Positions 63,035 through 64,000 of a stretch of DNA of 64,000 nt are shown here, piece by piece; the stretch's first letter is position 1; every line of letters starts with the position of its first letter. The notes under the pieces were generated by a model, which saw only the letters and a program-made list of their open reading frames with translations, did not search any database and was not told where the DNA came from. Source of the DNA: JAKFWF01 sp031374115 (GTDB lineage Bacteria > Pseudomonadota > Alphaproteobacteria > Rhizobiales > Hyphomicrobiaceae). The position numbers and the translations under genes are program-made. The DNA is taken from NCBI GenBank assembly GCA_031374115.1, contig JANMNO010000057.1, forward strand, positions 3,821 through 67,820, in the 5' to 3' direction.

Positions 63035-63337
63035 CTAACAATCGTCAGACAGAGCCTGCTTTGGAATGTGCGCGCAAGGCGGTCCTGGCCGGATGGGTAC
63101 ATCGCAAATCTCGGCGCACTCGTTGCAAAGATGCTTGGCGTGAGGTGAATTGATGAGCATCGGGTGGGCTGAGGTGCGGCAGACCTCCGCGCAGGCCATC
63201 ATCAGTCAAAAATGCTTCGGTTCGGTATGCTTGCCGCCGGTCTCAAGACAGTGCGTCATGGCCGTGTCCAAGAATGTCTGATAACGGTGCAGACAGGCCT
63301 CAATGCATGTCGTCGTGGTTGCGCTGCGATGATGCAT
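63035..63337 (-). pseudogene. Four-helix copper-binding protein (DUF326/Csp-like) with in-frame TGA
   Basis: ATG 63337 follows AGGAG with 7-nt spacing. The frame encodes TTCIEACLHRYQTFLDTAMT and HCLETGGKHTEPKHF, then TGA (63206-63208), then LMMACAEVCRTSAHPMLINS and AKHLCNECAEICD before it decays. Full-length members read HFRLMMAC at this point, so one CGA to TGA change explains the stop. The last helix and several cysteines are lost. Only a 43-residue product would be made. Confidence 0.7.
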
Positions 63338-63688
63338 AACGATACTCCTGATCCTGACTTTCGCGTGCACAACGAGCGCTGCACAGTGGATTGAATGGAA
63401 AACTGGAGATCTGCTCGTAGCTGATCGCCTGCCGGGCGTGGAGCCTCGGAATCTGCTCATGCATGCTGCAAGAAGGTGTTCCGGCTGCGGACGCCATTGC
63501 GGAATGCCATTTGAGACGCTGAAGCCCAACGTATGTCGTAGTCGATAGTCAAAGCAGAGTCAGAACGTTGAACCCGAAGCGGCACAAAGAAAAATAGCGC
63601 CCATCTACTTTACAAGGGCGGGCCGAGACGCCCGAGCAGGTGCTACCATTGGAGGCCTAAGAACATGGTCGTTAAGCCTCGGGGCCAA
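63338..63688. other. Intergenic region, 351 bp
   Basis: Holds the promoter of the DUF326 remnant. A plus-strand ORF of 39 codons (63665) with a GGAGG site runs antisense to the LuxR-type gene and is not supported. No further feature was recognised. Confidence 0.35.
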
Positions 63689-64000
63689 TTAAACAATCGT
63701 CTTGAGACCTCTGTTCAATCCAGCGGCGATAGATATGCGGACCAACGCCGGTATGGAAGTCGACCCGGTTTTCATCATGATTGATGCACGATGATTCTCG
63801 ACAGTGCGTCGGCTGATGCCTAGGTCCGCAGCGATATTTTTGCTCGGATGGCCATTGACAACCAATTCCATGATCTGACGCTGTCGGGTCGTCAGACACC
63901 TATTGGGCTTCGCCGATGTTTTCGAACTGATGCCGTCCACAATTGAAGTTTGCGTGCGGGATGGCTCACGTGACCCTGCTGCCGGAATCAAATTAAGCTC
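63689..64000 (-). CDS. LuxR/FixJ-type transcription regulator, cut at window end
   Basis: At least 103 residues; the frame stays open to the window edge, so the N-terminal part lies outside. The visible part ends in a LuxR helix-turn-helix: LTTRQRQIMELVVNGHPSKN, IAADLGISRRTVENHRASIM and KTGSTSIPALVRISIAAGLN. It is typical of FixJ-like response regulators. A TTG at 63991 could start a short form, but truncation by the window edge is the simpler reading. Confidence 0.8.
   Translation of the reverse strand, partial: ELNLIPAAGSREPSRTQTSIVDGISSKTSAKPNRCLTTRQRQIMELVVNGHPSKNIAADLGISRRTVENHRASIMMKTGSTSIPALVRISIAAGLNRGLKTIV

Noticed and set aside
61942..63153. 403-codon plus-strand frame over the mobile-element remnants
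   Set aside because: The minus strand carries recognisable recombinase and IS66 sequence; the plus frame has no similarity and follows the complementary codon bias.
63665..63784. 39-codon plus-strand ORF with GGAGG near the window end
   Set aside because: It lies antisense to the conserved LuxR helix-turn-helix and its product resembles no family.

Overview
The window looks like chromosomal DNA of an alphaproteobacterium of the order Hyphomicrobiales (Rhizobiales), probably near the Xanthobacteraceae/Bradyrhizobiaceae. The reasons are the high G+C, the gene order glyA-nrdR-rib-nusB-thiL, an Aap general amino-acid transporter, a long iscR-led suf operon, a phasin, RhlE with a long Arg-rich tail, and dispersed palindromes typical of that group. 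This placement is an inference from gene content; no marker comparison could be run.

Layout. 0.2-9.3 kb: a GNAT enzyme, a phasin, a Pif1/RecD-like helicase, a small membrane protein, an AT-rich intergenic region ending in a perfect terminator, a TauE exporter with an alpha/beta hydrolase, rhlE and serA, then tfoX-like and sufA. 9.8-18.8 kb: an iron-sulfur assembly region on the minus strand, reading iscR - cysteine desulfurase - sufB - (small helical protein) - sufC - sufD - sufS - sufT. A Crp-type regulator, a small ORF and sufA follow on the same strand. A candidate iron-control (Irr/ICE-like) box lies in front of iscR. 19-24.4 kb: a COG2945-type hydrolase, then the aap ABC transporter with aapP first. 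24.6-29.6 kb: GMC oxidoreductase, GNAT, phosphotransacetylase, and a divergent BKACE-SDR pair.

29.6-36.4 kb: a compact operon glyA-nrdR-ribD/ribE (fused in frame)-ribBA (with degenerate cyclohydrolase)-ribH-nusB-thiL, most genes touching or overlapping. 36.6-46.3 kb: MarR, AraC and LysR regulators, a DUF599 protein, a secreted polysaccharide deacetylase, tRNA-Leu(GAG), lipB, a secreted acidic protein, a 28-residue Lys/Ala/Pro peptide resembling a histone H1 tail, gamma-glutamyltransferase and YceI. 46.3-49.3 kb: an SDR and a cluster of three small secreted proteins sharing a roughly 60-residue repeat with an EF-hand-like half-loop; each has its own terminator. 49.4-58 kb: M19 dipeptidase, FAH-family enzyme, NAD-dependent epimerase-like protein, queG, GST, uppP and a TauABC/SsuABC-like transporter.

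58-64 kb is decayed accessory DNA mixed with core genes. It holds a palindromic repeat, vapB with a nonsense-mutated vapC, a large unrecognised membrane/coiled-coil protein, murI and tRNA-Ser(GGA). Immediately after the tRNA come a serine-recombinase remnant joined to a truncated IS66 unit, a nonsense-mutated four-helix copper-binding protein gene, and a LuxR-type regulator cut by the window end. I found no CRISPR array, rRNA or complete prophage. The most unusual items are the RibD-RibE fusion, the EF-hand-like small-protein cluster, the H1-like micro-gene, the extra small protein inside suf, and the scarred tRNA-Ser locus.
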